Shown piece by piece: positions 8,055-19,480 of a stretch of 23,302 nucleotides of DNA. Where the stretch lies: NCBI GenBank assembly GCA_009602725.1, contig WELB01000220.1, positions 149,896 to 173,197 of the forward strand, read 5' to 3'. Every line of letters starts with the position of its first letter. Position 1 is the first letter of the stretch. Both the position numbers and the translations under genes were made by a program. The notes beneath the pieces were generated by a model, which had not been told where the DNA came from, did no database searches, and saw only the letters and a program-made list of their open reading frames with translations. Source of the DNA: Spirogloea muscicola. Lineage: Eukaryota > Streptophyta > Zygnematophyceae > Spirogloeales > Spirogloeaceae.

Positions 8055-10108
8055 ATGGCTCCGCGGCCGGCGGCGCCGGAGCCGCCGGAACCCNGGCGGC
8101 TGAGGCGCGGCCTGGCGGCGCCGACGAGGGCCTGAGGGCGGCCGCCGCGGCGCTCGTCGTCTTCGGCTTCGACGGCAAGCGGCTGGGCGCCCACGCGCGG
8201 CGCCTCATCCGCCTCGGTGCGTGCGGCCCAAAACCTCAAAACCCATATAACCAAAACCCTCAGTCCCTACCCAGAGCCCTCCTTCGTCTCCGGCGCCGGC
8301 GCTCGGGCTTGCGGCTCTGACTGCAGCCGCCGTGGCGGCAGCTGCAGGGCCGTGCAGCGGCCTCAGAACCTCCGCAGCTTGGCGTTGGTAGACATGCTAG
8401 TATTGGGATCTTGTGACTTTTCACTGCACCTGCCCGCTGCCCAAGGTTGGGGCGCAGGCTGACGCCGAACTTGACGTTGGAGCTGCTCCTCCTAAACCCA
8501 AATCTCGGAACCTCGAATGCCACCACTGCCAAAGCCACAACTCGCTGCCTGCGCCAGCCGGAGGTGGCGTATCACTGGCGTAACTGCCAGCGCCGTAGAC
8601 GGCGCGGGGGCCTGTCGGCAGCACTGACCCGCTCGATCCTCTCACGCGGCAACACGCTGTGGCAGGCGCCGGCGGCGCGATCCTCTTCTCTCGCAACTTC
8701 GACAGCCCAAAGCAGGTTTGCGCTGCAGTCTCCGACACCGCCACTGCACCCTTCTTAGACCCATTTGGAGGCCGAGCCAGCCGCAAAGCCACGCATCTTC
8801 AGTCGACGCAGAGCCGTGCAGGCCGGGGACGCCTTGCAATCCTTGTCTCACTCGTTCTCACTCGGCGGTGATCCCGCCATGCCCAATGCTGGCCGCCAGC
8901 TGCCTGACCTCCCCGGCGCTTCGCATGACATTTGGGCAGCAGCACCATCGGCAGCGGGACGCTTGCCAGCTGCTGGCCAGGCTCTGGGCAGGGCCACCAA
9001 CGCCTGTTTACGTCTGGATAAAATCTCCCTGGTTTCGGACTTCAGGCAGCGGCACGTCGCAACACACTGACGGGCTTCGCCTTGTGGCCTGCCGTCAATG
9101 GTGCAGGTCGCGCAGCTGTGCACGGACCTGAAACGGGAGGCGGCGCCGCGGCCGTTCCTGATCGCTGTGGACCAGGAGGGCGGCCCTGTGTCGCGGCTGG
9201 GGCCACCTTTCACGCCGGTGCCCGCGGCACGCGTACTGGGGTCCCTGCATGGCGCTGCCGCCGACGCTGCCGCCTCCGCTGGGACTGTACTCGGCCGGGA
9301 GCTCCGTGCTGTCAACATCGACATGGACTTTGCGCCTGTAGTGGACGTGGACAGCAACCCGGCAAACCCAGTCATTGGGCGGCGTTCTTTCGGCCCACTG
9401 TCGGACGTGGTCGCCGAGATGGGCTACCGCTTTGTGCGCGCTCTGCAGCGCGAGGGGGTCGCCGCGTGCGCCAAGCACTTCCCAGGGCATGGTGACACGT
9501 CGCTGGACAGCCACCTGGAGCTGCCAGCGCTCCGTCATGACCTTGCCCGGCTGCAGGCCGTTGAGCTGCGGCCATTTGCCAAGGCCGTGGAGGCCGATGT
9601 GGCGGCGGTCATGGTCGCGCACATCGCTGTGGCGGCGTTGGACAGCGGCGGCGAGGACACAGGCAAGCCAGCATCGCTCAGCGCTGGCGCCCTGCAGCAT
9701 CTGCGCGGCCCCTTGCGTTTTGAGGGTGTGGCGATCAGCGACTGCCTTGAGATGGGTGCCATCGCCAAGCACTACAGTGTGCCAGAGGCCGCTGTACAGG
9801 CGCTGGCTGCTGGCATGGACATGGTCCTGGTGTGTCACACAGAGAGCCGCCAGGTCGGCGTTATTGACGCAATCACCAGTGCCGTGGCTGCGGGTCGCGT
9901 GTCGCCAGCACGGCTGCATGAGGCTGGCGCCCGGGCACGACAGCTCGCTCAGACATATGTGCGCATGACACCTCCGCAGGCTGACTCATTTGAGGAGAGT
10001 TTTAGCACAGCCCAATTGCAGCTCATTGGTTGCAGCGAGCACCATGCCATTGTTGCCGACATACTCCGCCGAGCAGCCACTACGACCTCATCAAGCGGGC
10101 AGCCCTGA
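8055..10108 (+). CDS. NagZ-type beta-N-acetylhexosaminidase (glycoside hydrolase family 3)
   Basis: The product is predicted to cleave terminal beta-linked N-acetylglucosamine; bacterial NagZ does this on muropeptides during cell-wall recycling. Exons are 8055-8216, 8666-8715 and 9107-10108 with GT-AG introns. Family blocks in order are ALVVFGFDGKRL, GAGGAILFSRN, AVDQEGGPVSRL (about residue 92), NIDMDFAPVVDVDSNP, KHFPGHGDTSLDSH (about 194-207, the Asp-His acid/base pair) and VAISDCLEMGA (about D283, nucleophile). The product is about 404 aa, one catalytic domain as in NagZ, unlike two-domain plant GH3 xylosidases. The start is the ATG at 8055 in GCCATGG; the undetermined base at 8094 must stand for 3k+2 bases for the frame to join. 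The N-terminal Ala/Pro/Arg-rich stretch could be a weak targeting signal. It converges on the PES-like gene. Confidence 0.92.
8094..8094. other. Undetermined base N in the first exon of the NagZ gene
   Basis: The start codon at 8055 is in one frame and the conserved segment beginning near 8096 is in another. Reading through the N as a single base hits a TGA at about 8133. Upstream of 8055 the conserved frame meets a TAG near 8006 with no ATG between. The simplest reading is that the N marks an assembly or base-calling gap whose true length is not one. Confidence 0.7.
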
Positions 10109-11108
10109 GAGTGCCGCATTTCACACTTGAGTCACTGCAAGCATTTGAAATACATTTCGTAGGCTCTAGTGCTGGCTTCTCCTTATTGAAGTTAGATGTC
10201 AAGCAGCAATGTGCACTGCAGACATGCTAACTACTTGTGAAGTGGTTTACCAGACATTGCACATTTCAAATGCTTGCAGTGACTTGAAGAAACCTCCTTG
10301 GTAAGTCTCCCTGTACTTCTTTGCATGAATGAATATGCTGCTCCGCTGCATCTGTTGGGCTTGTTCCACGGTTTTGCAGAGTGTCTACATGAGATTTCAC
10401 TTGACGGGCTCACATGTGATGGAGATGTGTTTTGACTGCAGCTGGCAGACACATTCAGCAGTCGATAGCAAACTACCTCTTTCGTTGCTGTGGGCAGCGG
10501 AACATGGATTGCTCTTCTGTACAATAACATTATGATGGCAGCTCTGGCTTGCACAGTTGATGCATTCAAAGCTGGTTGTGATGAGATTATATTGTGTACA
10601 CATTGTTATAGATTTGCCCTTGCCACAGTGGTGCATAAAGAAATGACAAGGTTCAAGCGGCCAAAAGCAGAGTGTGAGCATCACATAGTTGCGCTTGATA
10701 AATAATACATGCACCTGTCACATGTGAAGGTGGCAATAGCTAAAATGGGTATGTAAATGTACGACCAATGTATGCTGCATGTGTCGGTTGACAAAGAATG
10801 GCGGTTGAAGTGCTATAATTCTCTATTTGCACAGAAGCCTAATGCTGACCAGATGCTACAAGATGACATCATCGGGGTGAAAACTCTGGTAGCAATCGCC
10901 TTGCTTTTGCTAAAAGCCTGGCCGGTAGTGTCCTTTCCTGGCACGTGGACAAAGAGGTCAAATCACCCACGTCATGGCCAGCAGTCACCAGATTGATCCA
11001 TCTTTCGTTGAAAGAGGTATTTTAATTAATTCTTGATGACGTATTATAGCCTCTCCAGCATAGCAGATACAAGATGTGCTACTAGTTTCATGCTACTTGA
11101 TTCAGATA
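10109..11108. other. Convergent intergenic region with a 22-base inverted repeat
   Basis: This kilobase separates the NagZ and PES-like stop codons and must hold both 3' untranslated regions. Base composition drops sharply in GC relative to the NagZ exon. No coding block is recognised; the short ORFs are not supported. The notable structure is the inverted repeat at 10130-10284. Confidence 0.6.
10130..10284. repeat. Perfect 22-base inverted repeat, 111-base spacer
   Basis: The 22 bases at 10130-10151 (AGTCACTGCAAGC... onward) are the exact reverse complement of 10263-10284 (ending ...GCTTGCAGTGACT). The left arm lies about 22 bases after the NagZ stop codon, so a transcript could fold into a long-stemmed hairpin. 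Pairing does not clearly continue into the loop. It could be a small transposon remnant, a hairpin RNA or a 3'-UTR element; the sequence alone does not decide. Confidence 0.85.
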
Positions 11109-14100
11109 CTACTCAATTATAGATCTGCATATGCAATCTGAAGGCAGCAGAATGCTCACCGGGTCGCGAGCTCTCACTTCTTTGAGGTACGAGATGCTAT
11201 TCTCCACTTCCGACCTTATCAACTCTGCAGAACCAGATCAGGCATTAATCCCATGCTTTGAAATCTGCCTGAGTCTCACACGGACAAAAGCACGAGAGCA
11301 TAACGTGACACTTCCAAGTGAAGCATATACTGCCAGTTGCGCACTGTGTGCTTGTTGCTTACTGTAAAGATCAGCACACTGCAGCCATTCCAGTCCCAGC
11401 AAGTCAACCAAAAAGAAAGAATCAGCAGAAGTTTGAGAAAAGCAGCATCAGCATAATCGCGTCAAGCTGTAAAATTTCAGGGGGCCAACACAACAGGTAT
11501 TACCACAGACAATCGATCAAAGCAGTACCTCCTTTGCATCGTTGAGATTGCAGCAATATTGAGCAGTGTCCACCGGCTTTGCAAAGTGGAAATACATCCG
11601 CTCAATTGTAGGCAATGGTATTGGGCTACAAACAGGAAAAGTGAATTGGTTATCACGAGCTATGCTGCTTGTGCAGATGTACATCACTGCAACTAGACAG
11701 CAATACAACATAGTGCAGGTAGCGGTGCAAGTACGGTAAGAAGGCAGACCTGGGAATGCTGGTGCCGGGAAATGCTGTAATGGGGTACACAGCTTCCTCA
11801 GCATCAAGATTAAACCTCCTCATGATGTTCCTGATAAGTGGACCAGCTGGAGACTCCAGGATGTCATCCGTATCAATGAGCAGCTTGTACCTGGCAACAG
11901 ATCATGGCACGTAAACTGGTAAGGGCACACTGGCACTCTATTATCCTTTTCCAAGTTTTGCTGTGCAGCAAGGACTGAGCTGCTGCAATGTGCCCTGCGT
12001 GTTCAGCTACTAGATTACAGAGTAGCTGCTGCCCTTTCAAGGATGGGCAATACTTCTGCAGGACACCAAAGTCACAACCTAAACGCATATTGTGTTGCAC
12101 AAACACCCACTGCAAGGGCAGACACGCAAGGCCCATGCCTATGGCAGTAAGACTGGCACTGGTACTAAGACTTGGACATAAAGTGTCTAATGTTGGAGCT
12201 TACGCATCATCGGCCCCAAGAGCTCCAAATGGCACTATGATAGCTCCAAACCTACTAGCCATTCGCACAAAATCCACCTTCTCCTTCCACATCAACTTAT
12301 ACTCCTCCCCCTATCATGTACATAGGATATGCAAGTCAGACTAACAGGCACATTGTCAACTGGAAGTGTGACTTCCCAAGACTTTTTCTGAGTCACATAC
12401 ATGATTACACACATGCTCTTCATTCCACCCAAAAACACCTTTATGCCTGAGAACTTACTTTACGCTTGGAAACCTCCCTGCCACCACCAGGGAAAAGCAA
12501 CACGTCCTCTCCTTCCTGCTCGCAATATCATGCAACAAGAGCTATTGTGAGCGATTGTCTTTTCAATAAGTAGGATGGTATACATCTCCTCAACGGAGCT
12601 GTTTTCTGTTGGTGATATTTGTAGCTCAAGCTGGCACGTGAATAAGGGCCATCTTCATGAAGATTATGAGGTACTTTGAGGAGCTTGTATGCTGCTCGTG
12701 GTGTTGCTTTCACATTACCATATCTGCACCAACATTCGTGCCAGTTAGCTTTTGGAAATTGAGAGGGGCACTAGTACACATGGTGCCCTCACAATGAGAT
12801 AGCATGACACAAGAAACACATTCTGTGCACAACAAAATTGAAGGAAGCACACTTTGTCAAGACCTTTCCAACAGAGTGGATGCACCACTCAGCCAGTGTC
12901 CTGGGTGAGCCAGGCCGCGACACCGGAAGCCCCTCAAGTACAACTGCATAATGTTATGTAAGAGTTGCACATGTGCCAAACTTAGTACCCTGCCAATACA
13001 TGCACTTTGATGTATCATATGCATAGGTAGAAATTGTACATGTGGGGACATGTCAAAAAGCAGGGTCTGGCAACTCTAGCTGTCAGGTTGACTAAGTGAA
13101 TGACTGGATGCTCCAACGTCCAATGGTCTTCCATTCAGTGATTTTGGCATAGTACAGGCAGAGAAAGTGACTCTAGCAGTACTTGCAAACACAACGGTTG
13201 TATAATTGTGTTCAATATGGTCATTGACGTCTAGTACCACACCTCATAGACCAGTGTAGGAGAGTCATAGAGGCCAAACAGAGTATGATTGCCAACAAAG
13301 AGGACAGGCCTCCTCGGCTGTGAAAATGTACAGTAACACTACGAAGGGCTCAGTCAAGTCCTGCTTTGAGGAGGAAACTCAGCTCTTACTTGCAAGGAAC
13401 ACAACAAAACGGCAAGAGCAACTTCAATACTTGCATGCATAGTACTGCAGAGAGGCAACCACTAACAAAGCACATGAACCTGACAAATTGGATGTAGAGC
13501 TAAACTGAGAGAATGTTTGACTTAAGGCACAAATATATGAGTGGCGAAATATCCTCCACTGACACAGGTGTCTGACCTGTGCATTCGGATTTGGCAAATT
13601 CTCCTCACCAGACACTAATGGAGAAGTGAGTACCTGCATCAATACAATAAAGCTTGCAAATGATAATAGCTAGTCTTTGTAGCTTCAAGCTGTTGCAACC
13701 CAGCTATGCATTCTGGGTAGTACTGTCTTTCCAACAAACAAACACTGAGAACATGAAGAGACTCTCCAAGGTCCATGAACCTACTCTCCAAGGTTCCAAT
13801 ATCCTTCCCATCTCATCCATAGTCTCATCAGGCACAGCTTCCTTCTTGCGCAGCATTTTCTGCTCTGCTTTGACCAGCCGCACAGTTGAAGCAGTACTAC
13901 TGCTGCTGGATGCCTCAGCATTGCCATCCTCCTCTGGAGCAGATTTTAAGACCTCAAATCCATTCTGCTTCATGATGTTTGCAATGTCGATATCGTCCTC
14001 CAAAAGAGCAGTGTGCCCACTGCACCATACAGCCATTAGTCAAGCTGCAGCTGGTCCTGGTCAAATGCTCCCTTACATACCCATATACTATATCTGACTT

Positions 14101-16775
14101 GTTGCTTGCAAGCCATGCATGGCTTGCACCTGCTGCTGGAAAGATAACTTTTCACGATGCACAGCAACTGCATGTTGACAATGTTGTGGAGTGACATATA
14201 GTACACTGTGAACCTCCTTCCAGATCAATTCTGCCGATGAGTTCACCTGATCCTGGGACTGACTTCGGTCTGCATAAAATAATTTAGTACCTCTCAGGGA
14301 GCAGGTATCGTCTGGCACTTCCAAGGAGCTTCTGGAGGCGAGTCCCTTCTGCCATTGAAGGGAGCACACGATCTTTGCAGCTGGCTATCTACAAATAGCA
14401 ATAGCAACATCGTTTGAGAACTGCGGGTCAATATTGTGAAGCAAATCAACAAAACTACTATTTTGAGCATGTCACCTTTGTGAATGCAAACCAGACCACT
14501 TCACAATTCAGCAGCCAGCTAATATAAATGGGTGAGTGTGAGGAGGTAGCCTTGACTATCGATGAAGTTAAGACTTAGCAGACAATCACATGAACCCGTT
14601 ACTCCTTTCCACCGGTAAGGGAGCTGTCTATATCAGCTATCAGCACATTAAGTTCATTCTATGTACTGGTAGTGTGGTGAGGCTCACAAGAAGAGTTGGA
14701 GTTTTGATCTCTGCCAAATCCCGCTCTTCCAGCCCAGCCTCATCATTGAGCATGGCCAGCCTCCAAGCCGCACAAGCGGACGGAACAAAGTCGACGGGCG
14801 AGAGTAGATCTTTGTTGGATGTCCTTGATACTCTATTCCGCTTCACCATCAGTGGCAGTAAGACGTCCTGCACATCTACTCCAAAGTTGTGAGTCAACAC
14901 ACGTCTTTTTGCTGGACAACCGGACAACCGACCTGCCCGGTGCTCCTGACAAATATACTAGCCCTTGTCAGGCGACCCTGCCTGTACTCTGCTTCCACTT
15001 GGAGGAGCTACAGAAGGTGAGCCACAACAGAGAATTACTACTTGCTGCAAGCTGCTGCATCAGGCCAATGTACAGGACGCGGGCATAGCTCACATGCAAG
15101 GGTCAAGAGTCAGACTAGTGGGCGTTCACCTGAGCTGTCCCATAGAAGACGTCAGGAAATGCTGCTAGAAGCCCTGTCCAAGCACAGAAGCTAATGAGGG
15201 GGTTGCCACTCTTGAAGCCGGTTGCTGGGTTTATCTGCACAGAAACCTCTCATGAGCACGATCACTCATGCGAGCGACCAGACAATTCGAGCTATTAGGA
15301 CACTTGCACCTTTCTGAAAAAATCCGAAAACAATCACAACTGACGATTATTCTTGACTTAAAGGCTCTAACTAGGTCACACAATCTCAGGCACAAGAGGC
15401 ATGCTTATGTACCAGCACCATCCTGGAGATGAGATCTGGAGCAGCTCTTGCAATCCGTAGTGCAAGACATGACCCAAATGATTCAGCCAGCAGAGTCACA
15501 CTCCTCTGCTTGCCACTGCCCCCTATCAGAGCCTCTGTACGCAGAAGAGGCACTGCTGCAGCAACTAACTCTGCCCAAGTTGATCTATCATTGCTTGGAA
15601 GGTAGATGCAAGCAATATCATACCTGCAAACACACAAGATATAAAAGTTGTAGAAATGACCTTCCTGTTCCACTTATATCAGTGTGTCAATCTAGATTAC
15701 AGCCTGTCAGAGACCTGAAAGCACAACCTGACAACAAGGTTACACTTAAACCCCCTTACTGAAGTCGCCCATGCCTTTCTATCAGCCCAAAAGAGAGTGC
15801 ACTTTCAGTGGACAATGCTGCACAAAGATGAAGCACCGCAACACTGTCCTATCTGATGCTCGCTGTGTGCACAACCTACTTGCTTCTTCAAATTCCTACT
15901 TGTCAGTACAAATGAGACACACAGCTGACTAGAACCCTACTATGTGACACAAGAGATGCCAGTCATACGTCTGCTCAGCTGGCACCTTGAGCACCCACCC
16001 TGCATCATTGAGGCCTGTGAGCTGAGGGCGAACGGTCTGGCCAGTGCCATCCATCCCTGGCACGTACACCAGTAGAGGCCTCCTATCCAGCGCGTCCGGT
16101 CTACTGCTTGCTGCACCACTACTGTGTCCAGCCTCATCAGCCTGCTGGGTGTAGAACTGACGGAGTGGCTTGATAAGTGTGAGGCGGGTGGAGGTGGTGC
16201 TGAAGTTAGGCAGAGGGCACGACGGGGGGGCCGCCAGGATCTGCTTGCTGATCTCCTCCTGCAGGATCTGCTCAGTGTTGGGCTCCGGCTGGGCCTGCAG
16301 GCTACAAGCAGGGGGCGGGCAGGGGTTTAGATACACCGAGATTAGCAGTCAGCCGAGGCACGCCTCGTTACTCTCTTATTGGCTACAAGATCATGTTCAA
16401 CAAGCGACGGCGGGGGCTCAGAGAAGCCAACCTGCCGTCAGCCATCGGTGGTGGCGGTGGTGGGGGGGAAGGGCGGCTCCCGGCTGCTGCGCCATTGCTA
16501 GCCTCCGCAGCCTCGGCCGTCAGGGCCCCAGCGCCTCGACGAGCCGCTTCCGAGAGCGAGCCGCCGTTAGGAGGTGCCGCCGAGCCATTGACGCTGCGGG
16601 CCTCGGTCCTCGACACGAGAGCTGCAACGAGAGCCGGGGCCGTCCGGCGCAGCGCTGGAAGCGGGCCGCTCGCGAGGCGCCCTGCCGGCTTAGGCGATGG
16701 CGTCCCCGCGGCTCCCAGCGGCGCGCGCCTCGCGGAGGACGGCGCCGGCGCGGGCGGCGGCCGCAGCGCAGTCAT
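11109..16775 (-). CDS. Phytyl ester synthase / diacylglycerol acyltransferase-like protein (PES/ELT family)
   Basis: This family acts at plastid plastoglobules, moving acyl groups to free phytol and diacylglycerol. Minus-strand exons: 16775-16432, 16301-15999, 15623-15413, 15234-15130, 14867-14688, 14388-14291, 14019-13785, 13633-13577, 13317-13243, 12943-12864, 12723-12675, 12515-12459, 12310-12204, 11890-11750, 11625-11529 and 11222-11109. All introns are GT-AG and all phases agree; about 750 aa. Residues 1-114 are Ala/Arg/Pro/Ser-rich, fitting a transit peptide. The hydrolase part has LLVYVPGMDGTG, YLPSNDRSTW, LLAESFGSCLAL (nucleophile about S264), CKDRVLPS (Asp) and SGHTALLED (His). The acyltransferase part has RPVLFVGNHTLFGLYD (about 515-529), RGLAHPGHW and LLFPGGGREVSKRKGEEYK. 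After RARDP (11160) the frame is read through to a TAG at 11109; a further splice there cannot be excluded, since nearby acceptors would give introns of only 22-35 bases. Confidence 0.93.
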
Positions 16776-16950
16776 GGCTGGCGCGGGTTGTCGTCGGGAG
16801 GGCGCTGGCCAGGGCAGGGAGCCAACGACTGCGCTGCTCGGCGTCTTTCAAAGGCCTTCCAATACAAACGGAGACGCGCTGCCGTCTCGGCGAGACATCA
16901 GGCCAGACGGCGAGCCTGGCTGCCCCCGCGGCCTGCAGCCACGTAGAAGA
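16776..16950. other. 5' flank of the PES-like gene
   Basis: GC-rich sequence between the PES-like start codon (16775) and the nearest hairpin-tail repeat should contain the 5' untranslated region and core promoter. No TATA box or other specific element was recognised. Long open frames here on the plus strand are antisense shadows of the GC-rich first exon. Confidence 0.35.
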
Positions 16951-17015
16951 GGAAAGTGCTCGCCCATTGAGAATAGGGGCTGGAACAACCAGCCCGAAAA
17001 AGAATGAACAGAATG
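16951..17015 (-). repeat. Hairpin-tail repeat copy upstream of the PES-like gene
   Basis: The core matches the copies at 6337-6520: AAAGTGCTCGCCCATTGAG, then a perfect 7-bp hairpin (GGGCTGG 16977-16983, loop AACAA, CCAGCCC 16989-16995), then AAAAGAATGAACAGA. The loop differs from the AAAAG of other copies while both stem arms are unchanged. It stands alone, with no retroelement ORF attached on its strand. Confidence 0.85.
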
Positions 17016-17239
17016 AACAACATAGGAGCCCGGTCTCCCAGTCAGCTGGCTCGTCTGCCAAGACGGCGGGAGAGGGTGTGGCGGGCCGTGGTGCCAGCCA
17101 CGTTGCCGTGGCGAAGCTGCTCGCCCAGCCGAGCTGGCGCCGCGGCACGCTGCCGCCATGGCCGCCGGTCTGGGAGCCGCTGCTCCCACGTCTCTCGCTT
17201 GCCCGCCCTGCGCAACGGCGCGTCTCTGCCCTCCACTCG

Positions 17240-17610
17240 TGAAGGTGGCCGAACAGAAGAAGTTGCACAAGTACAAGGACCACCCGGCGAGTGATACCTT
17301 TTACCCCCTGGCCATGGACATCCATCGGTGTTACGGGGGTCGGTGGTCCTCGTTACTTTCGCTGCTGGCCTCTCAAGCTGACCAACGGGAACAGGGTGCA
17401 GCCTTTCCCGGTGTGGCTCGGTGCTTTCGGGTCTTGTGTCCTGCTACCGAATGCGTTTGTCTATGTGCCTACAGCGGTCCCAGGCGATTGCGTTGCATCG
17501 CCGGGCTGGTCGCGCCCTTGCAGCAGCCTCTGGTTTGCGCAGCGGGGTTGCTCTCCTCCCCTCAGCTCCTCTGACTTCCTACTGCTGACACGGGTGTAGT
17601 GAGGGCAGCC
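17240..17610 (+). pseudogene. Diverged, frameshifted copy of the retroelement tail domain
   Basis: VAEQKKLHKYKDH...FYPLAMDIHRCYGGRWSSLL corresponds block by block to the retroelement segment AARAKELKYADH...FFPLAIDTHGALGARWLELL. The frame is then lost, and near 17447 another frame resumes with YRMRLSMCLQRSQAIALHRR and AGRALAAASG, matching YRMRLAVSLQRSMARALYLR and AGRALAAASG. Sequence divergence is much greater than between the copies at 4775-7880, so this is an older or different subfamily. The knuckle and endonuclease segment upstream is not recognised; this too is a 5'-truncated remnant. Confidence 0.75.
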
Positions 17611-17764
17611 TGTCTGCCTCGCCTTTGGCTCCGTCATGAACACCTGTATGCATCTGGCTGGCAATTTACAGCCGATTCTTTAATATCAGCAGCCGCTCCA
17701 CCCGCCCAACCTCTAAACACTTTGGGTCGCTGTGTGCTCTCCCCTTCGTAGCTTGGCCCCTTCG

Positions 17765-17910
17765 AACCTTCTCGATTCTTTTCGGGCTGGCTTAACACAG
17801 CCATTGCCCCATTGGGAGAGCCACTCTTCTTTAGGGCTATTCTGGCCCCTTCGTAAGTCTGTGCACTCTTTTCAGGGCTAGCCAATCACAGCCATCGCCC
17901 TCTACTGGAA
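17765..17910 (+). repeat. Two diverged hairpin-tail copies
   Basis: At about 17771-17830 the sequence reads GATTCTTTTCGGGCTGGCTT then ACACAGCCATTGCCCCAT. At about 17860-17910 a second copy reads CACTCTTTTCAGGGCTAGCC then AATCACAGCCATCGCCC. Both follow TGGCCCCTTCG. They lie downstream of the diverged retroelement remnant on the same strand, the place expected for its 3' tail. The stems are weaker (GGCTG with CAGCC). Confidence 0.65.
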
Positions 17911-19480
17911 GAGTCTCTCTCTGGACAACGCCCTCACAAGAAGACGGTAGCTCTTACAGAGAGGCTTGAAGCGCTAATCAAAGAGGGGGGGTGGGCTGTG
18001 AAAGAGCAAACCAAGACATATTGAAGGGTAGGGTAACATTGTAATACGTCATGATTGCATTCAGCAAATACAGCAGGTAGTATCTACAGACCTTCAGTAA
18101 GTCGTCCACACCAAAATTGACTAACAGCGCGGCTTCGGCTTCACATCAGACGGCAGAAGTAAAGCATGCTTTGCAAGTTTTCTTTGGGCAAGTGTGAAAG
18201 CTCACAGTCAAGAAATGCAGGCGCGTGTGCTCTTGCAACTCTTCTGAGCCCACTTTGGAGATCCCTGCACACCGCAGCCAAACAAGAAGAAGGGCGCGCG
18301 GCCAGCATGAGAATGGAAGGGAGGCCAATACGAGCCTTACAGAAGTCCTGGTAACGGGGCAATGAGCCGGCTAAGGGGGACACTGGGTATCCACGAGAGA
18401 GAGAGCCTCACCAACACCACGGAAGCCATTCGCCTGGCCTAGTGCGCGCCCAGCACGTTGTGTATCGCGAGTGCCTGGGAGCGCTGTAGATTCCGTGATA
18501 GCCGCAATCTGTAGCAAGCAACGATTGCTAGCGGGACGCTAGAATGCCCTAAGCTACCCGCCCAAAGACACTGGGGTCGGTTTCTCCCTTTCAATTACTA
18601 AACATTTCCCCTGCAAAGGTCAAAGGAACCAGTTGCTGTGCCTTCTGCAGTGGCATTGGGTGAAAGTTGATTCAAACTTGATGGGCGAGGTAAGAAGCGG
18701 CATGCTTGCTCAAATTGGCAACGTAGCTGCGTAGTCAGCTAGGTAAGTTAGGCCCAAGCAGAACGTCCTTCGCACATGCAGAGCAACAATCTGGCAGGGA
18801 CAAGAGTTGCATTGCAGAAAGGACGCTACGGCCAAGGCGCTTGGCAAGCAGCTGTAAGGAACAATATGCCTGCTACCAGTCCTTACCACCACCGCCGAAG
18901 ACAGTATAGGGCCCAACAAAGGCTAGTCTTTGCAAGCTGGAAATATATAACCGTGACTACATGCTGTTGTGGAGTGCCAAGCCAGAGGATGAGGGCGTCT
19001 ACCTGCACACAAATAAAAGCACCTGGTAAACTCCATTGTGCAGGCAACTGTAGTCGCAGCATTGTGTATAAGGCGTATAAGCCACACTGACATCCACAGA
19101 CTCTGGGCTGGTGGCCAGGTGTGATTGTCGCAGCTGCTACCTACGGTAAGCTCGGCTATGTGCGGAAGCTTCAAGTGCTAGATGATGAAGTGAAATATGG
19201 TGAGATTGACATATGATACTGATACGAACTCGGAGACAACACTCGAGCTCAGAGGCAACATCTACGTCATTGCAATCTTTGCAACTTGGTCCGTTTGCTG
19301 CCCACTTGGACGGGCGGACACTTCTCCCTGCAAGTCTAGCCGCAAAGTCTTTCCAACTTGCGGCTGTTGACAAGGGCTGACTGAGAGGCTGAGTAAGCAG
19401 CCACTTGACTTGCTGATTTGGTTGTCCAGCTCTGTTGGATCTTCTTGTTTGACCTCTTTGCCAGTCACTTAGCGAGACCT
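17911..19480. other. Long interval without a recognised gene
   Basis: About 1.6 kb with mixed composition. I checked both strands for plant-type coding blocks, tRNA-like T-arm boxes and conserved motifs and found none I can support. Several ORFs of 60-115 codons exist but have no recognisable domain and no splice partners. It lies in the head-to-head interval between the PES-like gene and ndhM. Confidence 0.5.

Noticed and set aside
9095-9919. 274-codon open frame on the minus strand
   Set aside because: It is fully antisense to NagZ exon 3, which carries the GH3 catalytic motifs. The antisense product shows no recognisable domain.
16170-16946. 258-codon open frame on the plus strand
   Set aside because: It is antisense to the first two exons of the PES-like gene. 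The GC-rich exon lacks stops on the opposite strand, the product is Arg/Gly-rich with no domain, and the minus strand has conserved sequence and consistent splice phases.
17911-19480. tRNA or small structured RNA genes in the gene-free interval
   Set aside because: I looked for T-arm (GGTTCGAATCC-like) boxes and cloverleaf arms on both strands and found no convincing set.
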